64,000 nucleotides of DNA from Alphaproteobacteria bacterium (GCA_947467345.1 CANIHD010000016.1:18481-82480), one strand, 5' to 3'; counted from the stretch's first letter, positions 38,742-48,217 are shown. The notes: generated by a model from the letters alone, not told the origin. Numbers and translations are program-made.

Positions 38742-39458
38742 ATGACAACGCGTTCCGCCCTTCTTCGATCGGATAGCGGTATTGTTGGTGCCGCCTTTGT
38801 CGTTCTCCTTACGGCTTCGGTTGCGGTAGGCATTGATATCTATGCCGAAAATGCTCCGCTGAAATCCGCGGAATCGTCGCCGCAATTTACCCAATCCCCC
38901 GCCGAATTGGCCGCAGCGAAACTGCAGCGCGAGCAGCAATGTCTCGCCGACGCGATGTATTATGAGGGCCGGAGCGAAGGTTCCGAAGGGCAGAAGGCCA
39001 TCGCCGAAGTGATTCTGGCCCGCACCCGCAGCCCACATTATCCACACACAATTTGCGGCGTCGTGGACGAGGGCGTGGAACGCGGCAAAAGCTGCCAGTT
39101 CACATTCCGCTGCGACGGCTCGATGAAACGTCCGAAAGAACGTCAAGCCTGGGAGCGTTCGCGGCAACTCGCGGCGCGCATTCTCGCCGGTGCGGAACGC
39201 CTTAGCGGCGAAACAGGCAACGCCATCGCCTACCACACAACCGAAGTTTCGCCGATATGGGCGGGCACAATGCTGAAGACGGCGCAGATCGGCCGTCATG
39301 TTTTTTATCGCTTCGCGCCGCGCAACCGCGTTGCCGTCGAAACGACACCGCGCGGCGGCGAGCTGCTGTCGACCGGCGAAATCGTTCCGGTCGATGCACT
39401 TCCTGTGTCGGATACGCAGCCCACAATCGTCGCGGGCGAGCAAGTCGGCGGGACCTGA
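38742..39458 (+). CDS. SleB-family cell wall hydrolase
   Basis: 238 aa from ATG 38742 (MTTRSALLRSDSG). One N-terminal membrane segment (GAAFVVLLTASVAVGIDIY), then the SleB/CwlJ domain with the key Glu in CLADAMYYEGRSEGSEGQ, plus CQFTF and AYHTTEVSPIWA motifs. Non-sporulating Alphaproteobacteria use such enzymes on peptidoglycan; the cleaved bond is not known for this one. Confidence 0.88.
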   Translation: MTTRSALLRSDSGIVGAAFVVLLTASVAVGIDIYAENAPLKSAESSPQFTQSPAELAAAKLQREQQCLADAMYYEGRSEGSEGQKAIAEVILARTRSPHYPHTICGVVDEGVERGKSCQFTFRCDGSMKRPKERQAWERSRQLAARILAGAERLSGETGNAIAYHTTEVSPIWAGTMLKTAQIGRHVFYRFAPRNRVAVETTPRGGELLSTGEIVPVDALPVSDTQPTIVAGEQVGGT

Positions 39459-39465
39459 AGCCGCA

Positions 39466-39562
39466 TCCTTCGAGACGCGCGCGTCGCGCGCTCCTCAGGA
39501 TGAGGAATTATACTTATCCCTCATGGTGAGGAGGTCGCGAAGCGACCGTCTCGAACCATGAG
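39466..39562. repeat. palindromic intergenic repeat element
   Basis: Two inverted half-units lie between convergent genes: CCTTCGAGAC-[GCGCGCG/CGCGCGC stem]-TCCTCAGGATGAGG and CCTCATGGTGAGGA-[GGTCGC/GCGACC stem]-GTCTCGAACCATGAG. The CTTCGAGAC and CTCAGGATGAGG words are typical of the abundant intergenic palindromes of many Alphaproteobacteria. This is the only copy in the window. Possible roles are transcription termination or mRNA 3' stability. Confidence 0.8.
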
Positions 39563-39583
39563 ACGCGCTTCCATCGCGCGATT

Positions 39584-40450
39584 TCAAAGAAAATCGAGGC
39601 CGAGGTCGAGATTGCGCGCGCTGTGCGTGATCGCGCCCGACGAAATATAGTCCACTCCGGTTTCCGCGACGGCGCGAACGCTGTCCAGCGTAATGCCGCC
39701 GGACGCTTCCAGCACGGCGCGCCTTGCCGACATTGCGACAGCGCCGCGCAATTCATCCGGCTTCATATTGTCGAGCAAGATCGTATCGACGCCCAAGGCC
39801 AGCGCGATTTCCAGTTGCGCCAGGGTATCGACTTCAAGTTCGATCTTGACCATGTGCCCGAGGCGTTCGCGGGCGCGCGTGACGGCGGGCTCAACGCCGC
39901 CGGCGGCAGCAACGTGGTTGTCTTTGATCAGAACGGCGTCGTCCAAGCCGAAGCGATGATTGAATCCGCCGCCGCAGCGCACCGCGTATTTTTGTAGGAT
40001 GCGCAGGCCCGGCAATGTTTTGCGCGTGCAGACGATGCGCGCTCTTGTGCCCGTTGTTTGGCGGACCAACGCATTCGTCGCAGTTGCGACGCCCGACAAA
40101 TGGCCCATGAAATTCAACGCGGTTCGCTCGGCTGAAAGCACCGCGCGCGCCGGCCCTTCCAATTCACACACAATTTGCTTGGGCTCGACCTTGCTGCCGT
40201 CCGGCATATGCGGTGTCAGCCGTACACTCGGGTCTACCAGACGGAACGCAATGACCGCCGCAACGAGGCCGCAAATAATTCCCGGCTCGCGCGCCGCGAT
40301 AACCGCCCGCGCGGTTTGATCTTCCGGCAGTAAGAGGTCTGTCGTGAGATCGCCGGCGCGGCCGAAATCTTCCTCCAGCGCGCGGCGCACTTGAGGTTCA
40401 ATCAGGAAGTCTTGCGGCGGATAGACGTGAACCAGAGCAAGCCTGCTCAT
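39584..40450 (-). CDS. nadC: nicotinate-nucleotide pyrophosphorylase (QPRTase)
   Basis: 288 aa. Converts quinolinate and PRPP to nicotinate mononucleotide. Conserved LNFMGHLSGVAT, CTRKTLPGLR, VRCGGGFNHRFGLDDAVLIKDNH and ASGGI motifs are intact. The start overlaps the nadB stop by 4 bp. Last gene of nadABC; convergent with the SleB-type gene across the palindromic repeat. Confidence 0.96.
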   Translation of the reverse strand: MSRLALVHVYPPQDFLIEPQVRRALEEDFGRAGDLTTDLLLPEDQTARAVIAAREPGIICGLVAAVIAFRLVDPSVRLTPHMPDGSKVEPKQIVCELEGPARAVLSAERTALNFMGHLSGVATATNALVRQTTGTRARIVCTRKTLPGLRILQKYAVRCGGGFNHRFGLDDAVLIKDNHVAAAGGVEPAVTRARERLGHMVKIELEVDTLAQLEIALALGVDTILLDNMKPDELRGAVAMSARRAVLEASGGITLDSVRAVAETGVDYISSGAITHSARNLDLGLDFL

Positions 40451-42027
40451 GCGGTCGCCGTCAGCGTATCCACGGCGCTTGCATTTTCAGCGATGCGCTC
40501 AGCTTCGGACAGATGAATGAATGTGCGATGCGGGTTCGCATCGGTCTGCGGGAAGTCGGTGCGGAAATGGGCGCCGCGGCTTTCCTGCCGCTGCAAGGCC
40601 GCCGCTGCCGCGAGCTTCGCAACCGCCATTATATTCAACAGCGACGCGGTGTAGGCGCCGGCGCGCTCAATGGCCGCAATGCCTGCCAAGGCTTTGTTAA
40701 GACCCGGGGCGTCGCGCTCAATGCCAAGATGCGTCGACATGATTTCACGCAAGCGCTTGGGCGGCGGCAGCATAGCGGCAGGGCCAACTGAGTGGCGTAA
40801 CGTACCGGATATTTTCAGTTCGCCGGCCACGCGATTTTTCAAATCTTCCGCTGCGCGTGCGCCGAACACCAAGGCTTCCAGCAGCGAGTTGGAGGCGAGA
40901 CGATTGGCGCCATGAACGCCGGTGGAAGCGACCTCGCCGCACGCCCACAGCCCTTCAAGGCTGGTTCGCCCATTGGCCTCCGTGGCAATGCCGCCCATGT
41001 GGTAATGGGCCGCCGGCGCCACCGGTAAAGGCCGCACTGCGGGATCGATGCCGGCTGTAATCGCCGCCGCGTAAACAGTCGGAAATTTCTGCTCGAACGT
41101 TTGGCCGAGATTGCGGCAATCCAGGAAGGCGCGGCCGCCGCGCGCGATTTCGCGGTGGATGGCGCGGGCAACGATGTCGCGCGGCGCGAGTTCTGCGTCC
41201 GGGTGCAGCGCGATCATGAACCGCGCGCCCTTTTCGTTGATGAGTGTGCAGCCGGCGCCGCGTAAGGCTTCGGTTGCCAGCGGAGCAGGGTCACGGCCTT
41301 CGGCGATGGCTGTCGGGTGAAACTGCACGAATTCAGGGTCGGCGATCAGCGCGCCGGCGCGGGCTGCCATGCCGAGGCCTTCGCCGCGCGATTCCGGCGG
41401 GTTGGTCGTCACCGCATAGACCGCGCCCAGTCCGCCAGTGGCGAGCACCACGGCTGGCGCCCGGAACAGAACCAGGCGGCCATTAGCGCCGCTGCCTTCA
41501 CGCGCAAATACGCCAACCACGCGCCCATCCTGGAGCGCCAGTTCGACGGCGTGAAACCCGTCCATCAGCGTGATGGATGGCGCGGCTTCCACAGCCGTCG
41601 CAAGTGTACGTGTGATGACAGCACCGGCGCGGTCGCCGCCGACATGCACAATGCGCGGCCTGGCGTGCGCTGCTTCCAGGCCGAACGCCAAGTCGCCATT
41701 CGCGTCGCGGTCGAAGGGCGTGCCCAAAGCGACGAGATCGAGGATTCGATCCGGTCCTTCACGCACGAGTAGCGACGTCATCGCCGGGTCGCACAGACCG
41801 GCGCCGGCGGCGATCGTGTCGGCCAGATGGCTTTCCCAGGAATCGCCTTCGTCCATGGCAGCGGCTACGCCGCCTTGCGCCCAGACGCTGGAACCCGAAC
41901 GACCCACGCGGGCTCCGGCAATTACCAGTGACGGCATGGGCGCCAGTTTGAGCGCGGTGAAAAGGCCGGCGACGCCGCCGCCGAGGATCAGAGCCCCGGA
42001 TGTTTCAATGACATTGTCCGGTGTCAT
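40447..42027 (-). CDS. nadB: L-aspartate oxidase
   Basis: 526 aa flavoprotein making iminoaspartate. Dinucleotide fold ALILGGGVAGLFTALKL, FAD site RSGSSVWAQGGVAAAM, HTLSS-equivalent HYHMGGIATEANGRTS, and the tail GVHGANRLASNSLLEALVFG. The start shares one base with the nadA stop. nadB ends in a 4-bp overlap with nadC. Confidence 0.96.
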   Translation of the reverse strand: MTPDNVIETSGALILGGGVAGLFTALKLAPMPSLVIAGARVGRSGSSVWAQGGVAAAMDEGDSWESHLADTIAAGAGLCDPAMTSLLVREGPDRILDLVALGTPFDRDANGDLAFGLEAAHARPRIVHVGGDRAGAVITRTLATAVEAAPSITLMDGFHAVELALQDGRVVGVFAREGSGANGRLVLFRAPAVVLATGGLGAVYAVTTNPPESRGEGLGMAARAGALIADPEFVQFHPTAIAEGRDPAPLATEALRGAGCTLINEKGARFMIALHPDAELAPRDIVARAIHREIARGGRAFLDCRNLGQTFEQKFPTVYAAAITAGIDPAVRPLPVAPAAHYHMGGIATEANGRTSLEGLWACGEVASTGVHGANRLASNSLLEALVFGARAAEDLKNRVAGELKISGTLRHSVGPAAMLPPPKRLREIMSTHLGIERDAPGLNKALAGIAAIERAGAYTASLLNIMAVAKLAAAAALQRQESRGAHFRTDFPQTDANPHRTFIHLSEAERIAENASAVDTLTATA

Positions 42028-43088
42028 CAGGCGGCCTGTTTTTCTGTTTGTTTAGGGCGCAGCGGCACGCGCAGCATGGCTTCAACGGATGCGCGCGCAC
42101 GCGCTGCGATGATCGGGTCCACAGTGACTTCCACCGTCATCGTACGCAGCGAATGCAGAATCTTCGGCAGCGTAATGCGCTTCATATGCGGGCACAGATT
42201 GCAGGGGCGCACGAACTCGACATCGGGATGCTCGACGGCAACATTGTCGCTCATCGAGCATTCGGTCACGAGCACCACGCGCGCAGGTTTCTTATTGGCG
42301 ACATAGGAAATCATGCCGGATGTCGAACCCGCGAAATCGGCTTCCGCCACCACTTCCGGCGGGCATTCCGGGTGCGCCAGTACGACAACGCCGGGATTGG
42401 TCACGCGATAGGCGCGGATTTCCGCCGCGGTGAAACGCTCGTGAACTTCGCAGTGACCTTTCCAGGTGATGATCTTGATCGCGGTTTGCTTGGCGACATT
42501 CTGCGCCAGAAATTCGTCCGGGATCATGATGACGGTATCGACGCCATGCTCGCGCGCAATCGATTCAACAACATCCACCGCATTCGATGACGTGCAGCAA
42601 ATGTCGGATTCGGCTTTCACCTCCGCCGACGTGTTCACATAGGTGACAATGGGCAGGCCGGGATATTTCTGCCGCAACAGGCGCACATCGGCGCCCGTGA
42701 TGGATTCCGCCAGCGAACAACCGGCCCGCATATCGGGAATGAGCACCGTTTTGTCGGGCGAAAGAATCTTGGACGTCTCGGCCATGAAGTGAACGCCGCC
42801 CTGCACAATCACCTTGGCTTCGGTCTTCGCCGCTTCTCGGGCAAGTTGCAGGCTGTCGCCGACAAAATCGGCGATGCAGTGAAAGATTTCCGGCGTCATA
42901 TAATTGTGCGCCAGGATCACTGCGTTTTTCTCGCGCTTCAGCCGATTTATCTCGGCGACATAGGGCGCGAAGGTCGGCCATTCGATTTCCGGAACGACAC
43001 GGGCCACGCGCGCATAGAGATGCGCTGTCTCCCGTGCGACCTCCGGGGTGTATGCGAGTTGGTCGGCCTCTAAGCGTCTGGCGTCCAA
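42027..43088 (-). CDS. nadA: quinolinate synthase A
   Basis: 353 aa. The three [4Fe-4S] ligands are visible in [24 protein letters not shown] and [11 protein letters not shown], and the substrate segment [11 protein letters not shown] is intact. It condenses iminoaspartate with dihydroxyacetone phosphate. Starts with TTG at 43088, with GAGG about 8 nt upstream. First gene of nadABC, directly behind the palindromic operator. Confidence 0.96.
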   Translation of the reverse strand: MDARRLEADQLAYTPEVARETAHLYARVARVVPEIEWPTFAPYVAEINRLKREKNAVILAHNYMTPEIFHCIADFVGDSLQLAREAAKTEAKVIVQGGVHFMAETSKILSPDKTVLIPDMRAGCSLAESITGADVRLLRQKYPGLPIVTYVNTSAEVKAESDICCTSSNAVDVVESIAREHGVDTVIMIPDEFLAQNVAKQTAIKIITWKGHCEVHERFTAAEIRAYRVTNPGVVVLAHPECPPEVVAEADFAGSTSGMISYVANKKPARVVLVTECSMSDNVAVEHPDVEFVRPCNLCPHMKRITLPKILHSLRTMTVEVTVDPIIAARARASVEAMLRVPLRPKQTEKQAA

Positions 43089-43100
43089 GGTGGCACCTCT

Positions 43101-43119
43101 TATGCTCTATTTGAGCATA
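43101..43119 (-). promoter_or_regulatory. putative NadQ operator
   Basis: Perfect inverted repeat TATGCTC-N5-GAGCATA, directly downstream of the -10 box and 13 bp before the nadA start. A repressor bound here would block transcription initiation. The NUDIX-wHTH regulator gene (NadQ type) is 0.9 kb away, so it is the natural candidate. Confidence 0.78.
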
Positions 43120-43147
43120 TATATAGGGCAATAAAAGCCCGGTTCAA
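43120..43147 (-). promoter_or_regulatory. nadABC promoter
   Basis: On the minus strand TTGAAC (43147-43142), a 16-nt spacer and TATATA (43125-43120) form a good sigma70-type promoter. The start point would fall inside the palindromic operator. Confidence 0.7.
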
Positions 43148-43210
43148 ACTGGCTTCGAAAGCCTAGTTCCGAGGCGCAAGAAATCAAGTCAGGGCTAAAA
43201 ATCCGCCCAC

Positions 43211-43314
43211 TCCCTAGGGAATCTCCCTACTCGAAACGCTGTGGCCTCACGGCCACTCTCGATTACGTTTCGAGCAGATTGGCGCATTTTTGAGCAAAGT
43301 TATTAGCGCCAATC
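43211..43314. other. palindrome-rich leader of the barrel gene
   Basis: Three elements in 104 bp: TCCCTAGGGA (43211-43220); an outer stem CTCGAAACG/CGTTTCGAG (43230-43238 and 43266-43274) that encloses GTGGCC-tcac-GGCCAC; and GATTGGCGC/GCGCCAATC (43277-43285 and 43306-43314). None has a T-run. They may form a structured 5' leader, or protein-binding sites between the divergent nadA and barrel genes. Confidence 0.55.
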
Positions 43315-43370
43315 CCATTAGCACGATAAAAAAGGAATGATTTTCTGATTCTAAAGAGAAGGAATTGCCA

Positions 43371-43931
43371 ATGATAAAAATCTAATTCCTAGGCGCCACC
43401 GCCCTGGTTCTCGCGTCGCTTGCGTTTATTGCACCCGCTTCCGCCCAAGATGCCCAGACGAGCTTCTACGGAGCGATCGGCTATTCGTTCGTCACGTCGG
43501 ACTATGAAAGTGATAACGTCACCTTGGGCGCCCTTGGAGGCAAACTTGGCGTTCGGTTCATGCAAAATTTCGGCGTCGAGGGTGAAGCCCACTTCGGCGT
43601 TTCTAACGATCAGATTCCATGTTCCGCCTGCACTGACGATATCGATGCAGAACTCAAGCACGACTACGGAATTTATTTCGTCGGCTTCGTTCCGCTGAAT
43701 CCGAATTTCGATCTATTCGCCCGCATCGGTTACGGCGAAGCCAAGGCTAAAAGTTCAGTTGGCAGCGTCTCCGTATCATCGACGGACAGCGGATTTCGCT
43801 GGGGCGCCGGCGGTCAATTCTTTTTCGACGGCGTGAACGGCCTTCGTGCCGAATACACCAATTCCGGTAATCTGGATGACAACGATTTCGAAGCGGACAT
43901 CTTTACGCTGTCGTACACACGGCGTTTTTGA
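43371..43931 (+). pseudogene. outer membrane beta-barrel protein, stop at codon 5
   Basis: ATG 43371 has AGAAGGA 8 nt upstream, but codon 5 is TAA (M-I-K-I-stop). The same frame then runs on as a perfect signal peptide (FLGATALVLASLAFIAPASA) and a small barrel of about 160 residues (FYGAIGYSFV, GGKLGVRFMQNFGVEGE, LFARIGYGEAK, FFFDGVNGLRAEYT) ending in YTRRF, the C-terminal Phe used for outer membrane insertion. The track start at 43524 is internal. No ATG, GTG or TTG restores the signal peptide. A real nonsense mutation, a sequence error or suppression are possible. Confidence 0.8.
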
Positions 43932-43944
43932 TTTGGCTTGATTT

Positions 43945-43979
43945 AAAAGGACGCGGCGAGCGATTGCCGCGTCTTTTTT
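43945..43979. terminator. intrinsic terminator, barrel gene/nadQ
   Basis: AAAAGGACGCGGC-gagcgatt-GCCGCGTCTTTTTT between the barrel gene and the convergent nadQ. Stem of 8 bp or more with one bulge, flanked by A and T runs, so it can work on both strands. Confidence 0.85.
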
Positions 43980-43980
43980 C

Positions 43981-45000
43981 TTAGCTGCGCCGCGCTGGCG
44001 CTCTCGGCGCAAGTCGCACACCAGGCGCGGGGCGTTCCCGCAAGACTTCGCGCCGGAAACGAAATTGTTCGGCCGGCCTTCCGCCCATGCTGCGCGAAAG
44101 CCGTCCCGTGCCTTCCACCAGGCCCTGGCTTTCCACCAGCCGGCGAAAATTTTGCTTATGCAGTCGAATGCCGGACAAGGCTTCGACGGTGCGTTGCAAT
44201 TCCAGAAGCGTAAACTCGGCCGGCATAAGTTCGAAAACGACCGGACGGTATTTCATCTTGCCGCGTAAGCGTCCCATGGAAGTCGCTAAAATCCGGCGAT
44301 GATCGAATTTCATTTCGCGGCCGAGTGTACCGGCAGGTGCGGAAACACCACCTCGATCGCGCAAAGCCTCCGCAACGAGGCCGGATTCATACAGCAGCTC
44401 GTAGCGCTCTAAAACTTTCTCTTCGTCCCAATTGATGCCGTCCGTGCCGAAAGATAGTTGCACGCGGACGCGGCGCCGTTCGCGCTGCGCCGCATCTATG
44501 CCTGCGGCCACAAAGGTTTGCAGCCCGGGAAGAATTGCGGCGTCGATGATGGATGGCTTTGTTCCGCGCCAATCTTCCCACGGAAAATAGCTGTACCAAT
44601 CGTGCCACTCGGTCTGTGTTGCGGCTTTGCCCGACGATGCATGGGTCAGAGCGAGATAACCCACCGAGAGTACGCGCGGCCCTTCACCGGGTTTAGTGAG
44701 ATGGCGGCCGCGGTCGCCGAATGTGTAGAGCTGCTCGACATAACCAAGCTGAAGCCCTGTCTGTTCCTCCACCCATGTGCGCAACCCTATTTCCAGCGTG
44801 CGATGTGCGACAGGATCGAAGGTACCGAAGGGTAGGGCATCGCTGGTGCCCGGCCGATGCACCACCATGGCGCGCGGGCGATCGTCTTTCACCGACACGA
44901 TGGCCGCCGAAAGTCCCATGAGCACGGCGTTCGGATCGTCGGTCCGGGCGGCGGCAACTTTATGGAGTGCGGTCTTCTTGGTGGCGGTCATGCTCTGCAT
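43981..45000 (-). CDS. nadQ: NadQ-type NAD biosynthesis regulator (NUDIX-wHTH)
   Basis: About 339 aa from ATG 45000 (MQSMTATKK); ATG 44991 is also possible, and the track start runs into the HD gene. The N-terminal domain is NUDIX-like (AAIVSVKDDRPRAMVVHRP, LRTWVEEQTGLQLGYVEQLYTFGDRGR) with a degenerate catalytic box, so it is likely a sensor and not an enzyme. The C-terminal winged helix (FTLLELQRTVEALSGIRLHKQNFRRLVESQGLVEGTG) is typical of NrtR/NadQ. COG4111 NadQ is predicted by comparative genomics to repress nad genes in Alphaproteobacteria. Confidence 0.85.
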   Translation of the reverse strand: MQSMTATKKTALHKVAAARTDDPNAVLMGLSAAIVSVKDDRPRAMVVHRPGTSDALPFGTFDPVAHRTLEIGLRTWVEEQTGLQLGYVEQLYTFGDRGRHLTKPGEGPRVLSVGYLALTHASSGKAATQTEWHDWYSYFPWEDWRGTKPSIIDAAILPGLQTFVAAGIDAAQRERRRVRVQLSFGTDGINWDEEKVLERYELLYESGLVAEALRDRGGVSAPAGTLGREMKFDHRRILATSMGRLRGKMKYRPVVFELMPAEFTLLELQRTVEALSGIRLHKQNFRRLVESQGLVEGTGRLSRSMGGRPAEQFRFRREVLRERPAPGVRLAPRAPARRS

Positions 45001-45034
45001 TTCACGGCGCGGGCGCACGAATGCAAGCCCGCTT

Positions 45035-45613
45035 CTAGACAGACAGCAGCTTGAACCTCTCCTGGTAAAGGAGCTGTGCCTCTTGCGCGGGGAGCGGCAC
45101 CAAACGTGGCACGGTCGCACCGCTGGGTGTTCCGAAGAACTCTCGCGCCTCGGTGACGGAAAACCCCGCGAGCTGCGTGGCCTCAAAATAAGCCGCGAAA
45201 CGGTCGGCCTTCTTGATGAGCAGCGTTTCCTGAGGTGTCAACGCCGAGGGGAGCCCAAAACGCATGTGAATGGCGCCGAGGAGCCTCAATTCGAAAGCCT
45301 TGTAATCGAGCCCGACAGCCGCCTTAAACGGGCTGATCAAATCGCCGATCACATATTCTGCGGAGTCGTGGAGAAGCGCGGCTAGGCGCAAAGCCGAGGC
45401 CCCGCGCGGCCGCAATTCGCTGACGATTTTTTCGACCAGCACGCAATGCTGCGCCACCGAGAAGGCGTGGCTGCCGCTGGTCTGTCCGTTCCAGCGCGCC
45501 ACGCGGGCAAGACCGTGTGCAATGTCCTCGATCTCGATATCGAGTGGCGAGGGATCCAGCAGGTCAAGCCGCCGGCCACTCAGCATGCGTTGCCAGGCGC
45601 GTTTCTTGGTCAT
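45035..45613 (-). CDS. HD-domain hydrolase (YfbR-like)
   Basis: About 192 aa from ATG 45613 (MTKKRAWQRMLSGRRLDLLDP); the track start adds 6 residues. Metal-binding HD motif LAALLHDSAEYVIGDLISPF with an upstream His in FSVAQHCVLVEK and a downstream Asp in KKADRFAAY, the pattern of 5'-deoxynucleotidase-like HD proteins. It is 34 bp upstream of nadQ, so co-transcription is likely; the substrate is not known. Confidence 0.83.
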   Translation of the reverse strand: MTKKRAWQRMLSGRRLDLLDPSPLDIEIEDIAHGLARVARWNGQTSGSHAFSVAQHCVLVEKIVSELRPRGASALRLAALLHDSAEYVIGDLISPFKAAVGLDYKAFELRLLGAIHMRFGLPSALTPQETLLIKKADRFAAYFEATQLAGFSVTEAREFFGTPSGATVPRLVPLPAQEAQLLYQERFKLLSV

Positions 45614-45804
45614 GTTTCGACTGGCAACCATCAGGCTCTCATGGCGTTTTCTTCGGCAGGCTTAAAGAAACTTGCAAGTCCTGGCGAGCCTGGCATAGGC
45701 CGGTCATACAAAGGGGCAATGGTATCTGCGGCGGTAATTGCGCGAAGGCTCCGCCGGGCCATAATGGTGCCAAGTCATCTGACGAACTCATGGAGGAAGC
45801 CTGC

Positions 45805-46671
45805 ATGTCGATCGGCAAAATATTGGCCGTCGTTACCGGAGGGCCACGCGACGTAACGGTGCTCAATTATGCCATTCAGGCCGGAACGCCTTTCAACGCG
45901 CATGTCGTGGCGGTGTTTGTGCGCCCTGACCTGACGGAAGCCATTGCCTTCTTCAATGACAGCGTCTCGGGTGTTGTGATCGACGAAGTCGTCAAAGCCA
46001 GCCGCGACGCGGCTGACGAAGCGGGCCGGCGGATCGAAGCGTCCATCGCCGAGGTCTGCCGGAATGCGAACGTTCCGGTCGTTGAAACGCCGTCGCGCAG
46101 CGACCGCGTTTCACTGTCATTTCATCAGATGCAAGGCAATCTCACCGATCAATTGACCGGTATCGCGCGGCTCTCTGATCTTGTTGTTTTCGGGCCGTTG
46201 CACGAGCGCGACAAGGCGGGTCTCACCGATACCTTCGTTCAAGTGCTCACGGACACGGATCGCCCGGTGCTTCTCGTAACTGAGACACCGCCACCGGCTT
46301 TTGCGCGCCGGATCGCCATTGGATGGGATGGCAAGGCGGCCGCGGCACAAGCCGTCAGCGCCGCGCTTCCCTATTTGGCGCGCGCCGATCACGTGGAAAT
46401 TCTCAGCGTTCAGCGCAACGCCGAAACGCGCCAGCCCACGGAAGCTCTGATCGAATATCTCGCCCTTCATGGCGTGAGCTGCTCCGAACGGGTTGCGGTT
46501 CGGACTCAGAAGACCACCGGCGAAGCGCTTCTCGAGGCCGCCGCGGCGGGCGGCGCCGACCTTTTGGTGGTGGGCGGTTACGGGCACGGCCGCATTCGCG
46601 AAAGCCTGATCGGCGGGGTGACGCGGCACGTCATCGCCAATGCGCAACTCCCCGTGTTCATGGTGCATTAA
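45805..46671 (+). CDS. universal stress protein, tandem domain
   Basis: 288 aa from ATG 45805, with GGAGGAAG 6-7 nt upstream; the track start is far too early. Two UspA-like halves: the N-terminal one is degenerate, and the C-terminal one keeps the ATP-binding pattern LLVVGGYGHGRIRESLIGGVTRHVI. Role in stress is known only in general terms. Confidence 0.88.
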   Translation: MSIGKILAVVTGGPRDVTVLNYAIQAGTPFNAHVVAVFVRPDLTEAIAFFNDSVSGVVIDEVVKASRDAADEAGRRIEASIAEVCRNANVPVVETPSRSDRVSLSFHQMQGNLTDQLTGIARLSDLVVFGPLHERDKAGLTDTFVQVLTDTDRPVLLVTETPPPAFARRIAIGWDGKAAAAQAVSAALPYLARADHVEILSVQRNAETRQPTEALIEYLALHGVSCSERVAVRTQKTTGEALLEAAAAGGADLLVVGGYGHGRIRESLIGGVTRHVIANAQLPVFMVH

Positions 46672-46784
46672 AGGCTCCACTGGTTCCTTTTTGCTCAAAG
46701 TTTAGGCACTACAAGCACACCGTGTGAACCTGGAATTTAGGCTTTGGCCTTAACGATACGGTTGCCTGTCACACGATTGCATTG

Positions 46785-48170
46785 ATGATCGCCCTGCATC
46801 AGACTCGTTCCGTGCCTGACACTGCTCCGGCCGCCGTTTCCGCGCCGCGCATTGCCGTGCTCGTAGCTATCATCGCTACGGCTGTAGGTTTTGGCATCGG
46901 GCTTGTCCTCGCGCATCTCGGTTTGACGAACTCGTCAAGCGTGCTGGTCGCGATTGCCGGCTTCTTCATCGCCGCCCTGACATCGGCATACGCGCTCAAA
47001 TGCTTGCGTGAGATTCGCCAGCTTCGCGAAGTTCTCGTTGATAAGCACAGCTACCAATCCTTCGTCGACAACGCGACGGAAGGATTTTTTCGCTCGACCA
47101 AAAACGGAAAATATCTCCGCACCAACGTCGCCCTTGCAAATATCTACGGCTACGAAACGCCCGAACAATTGGTGAGCGAGCTGACTGACATCGCCACCAG
47201 CCTGTACGTCGATCCGACACGGCGTGAAGAGTTTTGCGCGGAAATGCAGGAGCATGGCCGCGTAACAAATTTCGTTTCTCAAATTCGCCGCCGTGACGGA
47301 ACGGTCATTTGGATTTCCGAGAACGCGCGCGCCGTTCGGGACGAAAACGGCGATCTCGTCTTCTACGAAGGTACGGTCGAGAACGTTACCGCACGGCATG
47401 ACTCGGAAGCGGCCATGCAACGCGCGTTGCAGGAAGCGCAGGATGCCGCGCGGGCGAAGGTCGCCTTCCTCGCCGGCATTAGTCATGAATTGAAAACACC
47501 ATTGAACGCCATTATCGGATTTTCGGAAATCATGCGCCACGAAATGTTCGGTCCCGTGACTGAGCCGCGCTACCGCGAATATCTGGTGGACATTCACACC
47601 AACGGACATCGCCTTCTCGAAATCATCAATGACGTGCTGGACTTCACCAGAGCCGAGGGCGGGCTTTTGGTGCTCGATGATGCGGTGATTCCCATTCCCG
47701 AACTCGTCGAAGATACCTGCCGTGCCGTGACACCGACGGATAAGCGCATCGCGGCAATCCATGTGAATCTGCCGGGCGATCTGCCTTCGCTTCGCGGGGA
47801 TCCCAAGCGTTTCAACCAGGTGCTCGGGCATTTGCTATCGAACGCGATCAAATTCACGTCGCCGGAAGGCAAAATCGAAATCACTGCGGAGCGCTGTGAG
47901 GAAGGCTCATTGAGACTCTCCGTCATTGATTCCGGCATCGGCATGGCACCCGAGCGTATTGCCCACGCATTGCAGGCGTTCCGCCAATTGGATGAGCGCG
48001 TGTCCCGCAGGTTCGAGGGCGTCGGCGTCGGCTTGCCGCTGGCTCGCGTACTTCTTGAATTGCTCGGTGCGAAGCTGGAAATCGAGAGCGCGGAAGGGCG
48101 AGGTACGCGTGCAACCATCGTAGTTCCGCCCACCCGCCTTATCGAACGCGCGGCTCAGGCCGCGGCTTAG
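46785..48170 (+). CDS. PAS sensor histidine kinase
   Basis: 461 aa from ATG 46785. Two N-terminal membrane segments (about 24-44 and 49-71), a PAS domain (about 90-205: [18 protein letters not shown] to [13 protein letters not shown]), H-box [20 protein letters not shown] with the phosphorylated His, N-box [15 protein letters not shown]1 DSGIGM and G2 [12 protein letters not shown]. The dimerisation helix resembles the PleC/DivJ/PdhS group. No response regulator is adjacent, so the partner is unknown. Confidence 0.9.
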   Translation: MIALHQTRSVPDTAPAAVSAPRIAVLVAIIATAVGFGIGLVLAHLGLTNSSSVLVAIAGFFIAALTSAYALKCLREIRQLREVLVDKHSYQSFVDNATEGFFRSTKNGKYLRTNVALANIYGYETPEQLVSELTDIATSLYVDPTRREEFCAEMQEHGRVTNFVSQIRRRDGTVIWISENARAVRDENGDLVFYEGTVENVTARHDSEAAMQRALQEAQDAARAKVAFLAGISHELKTPLNAIIGFSEIMRHEMFGPVTEPRYREYLVDIHTNGHRLLEIINDVLDFTRAEGGLLVLDDAVIPIPELVEDTCRAVTPTDKRIAAIHVNLPGDLPSLRGDPKRFNQVLGHLLSNAIKFTSPEGKIEITAERCEEGSLRLSVIDSGIGMAPERIAHALQAFRQLDERVSRRFEGVGVGLPLARVLLELLGAKLEIESAEGRGTRATIVVPPTRLIERAAQAAA

Positions 48171-48217
48171 CCGTAGGGTGCTCGCGCATCGCATGCGCCT
48201 GCGCTAAACGTTCCCCC

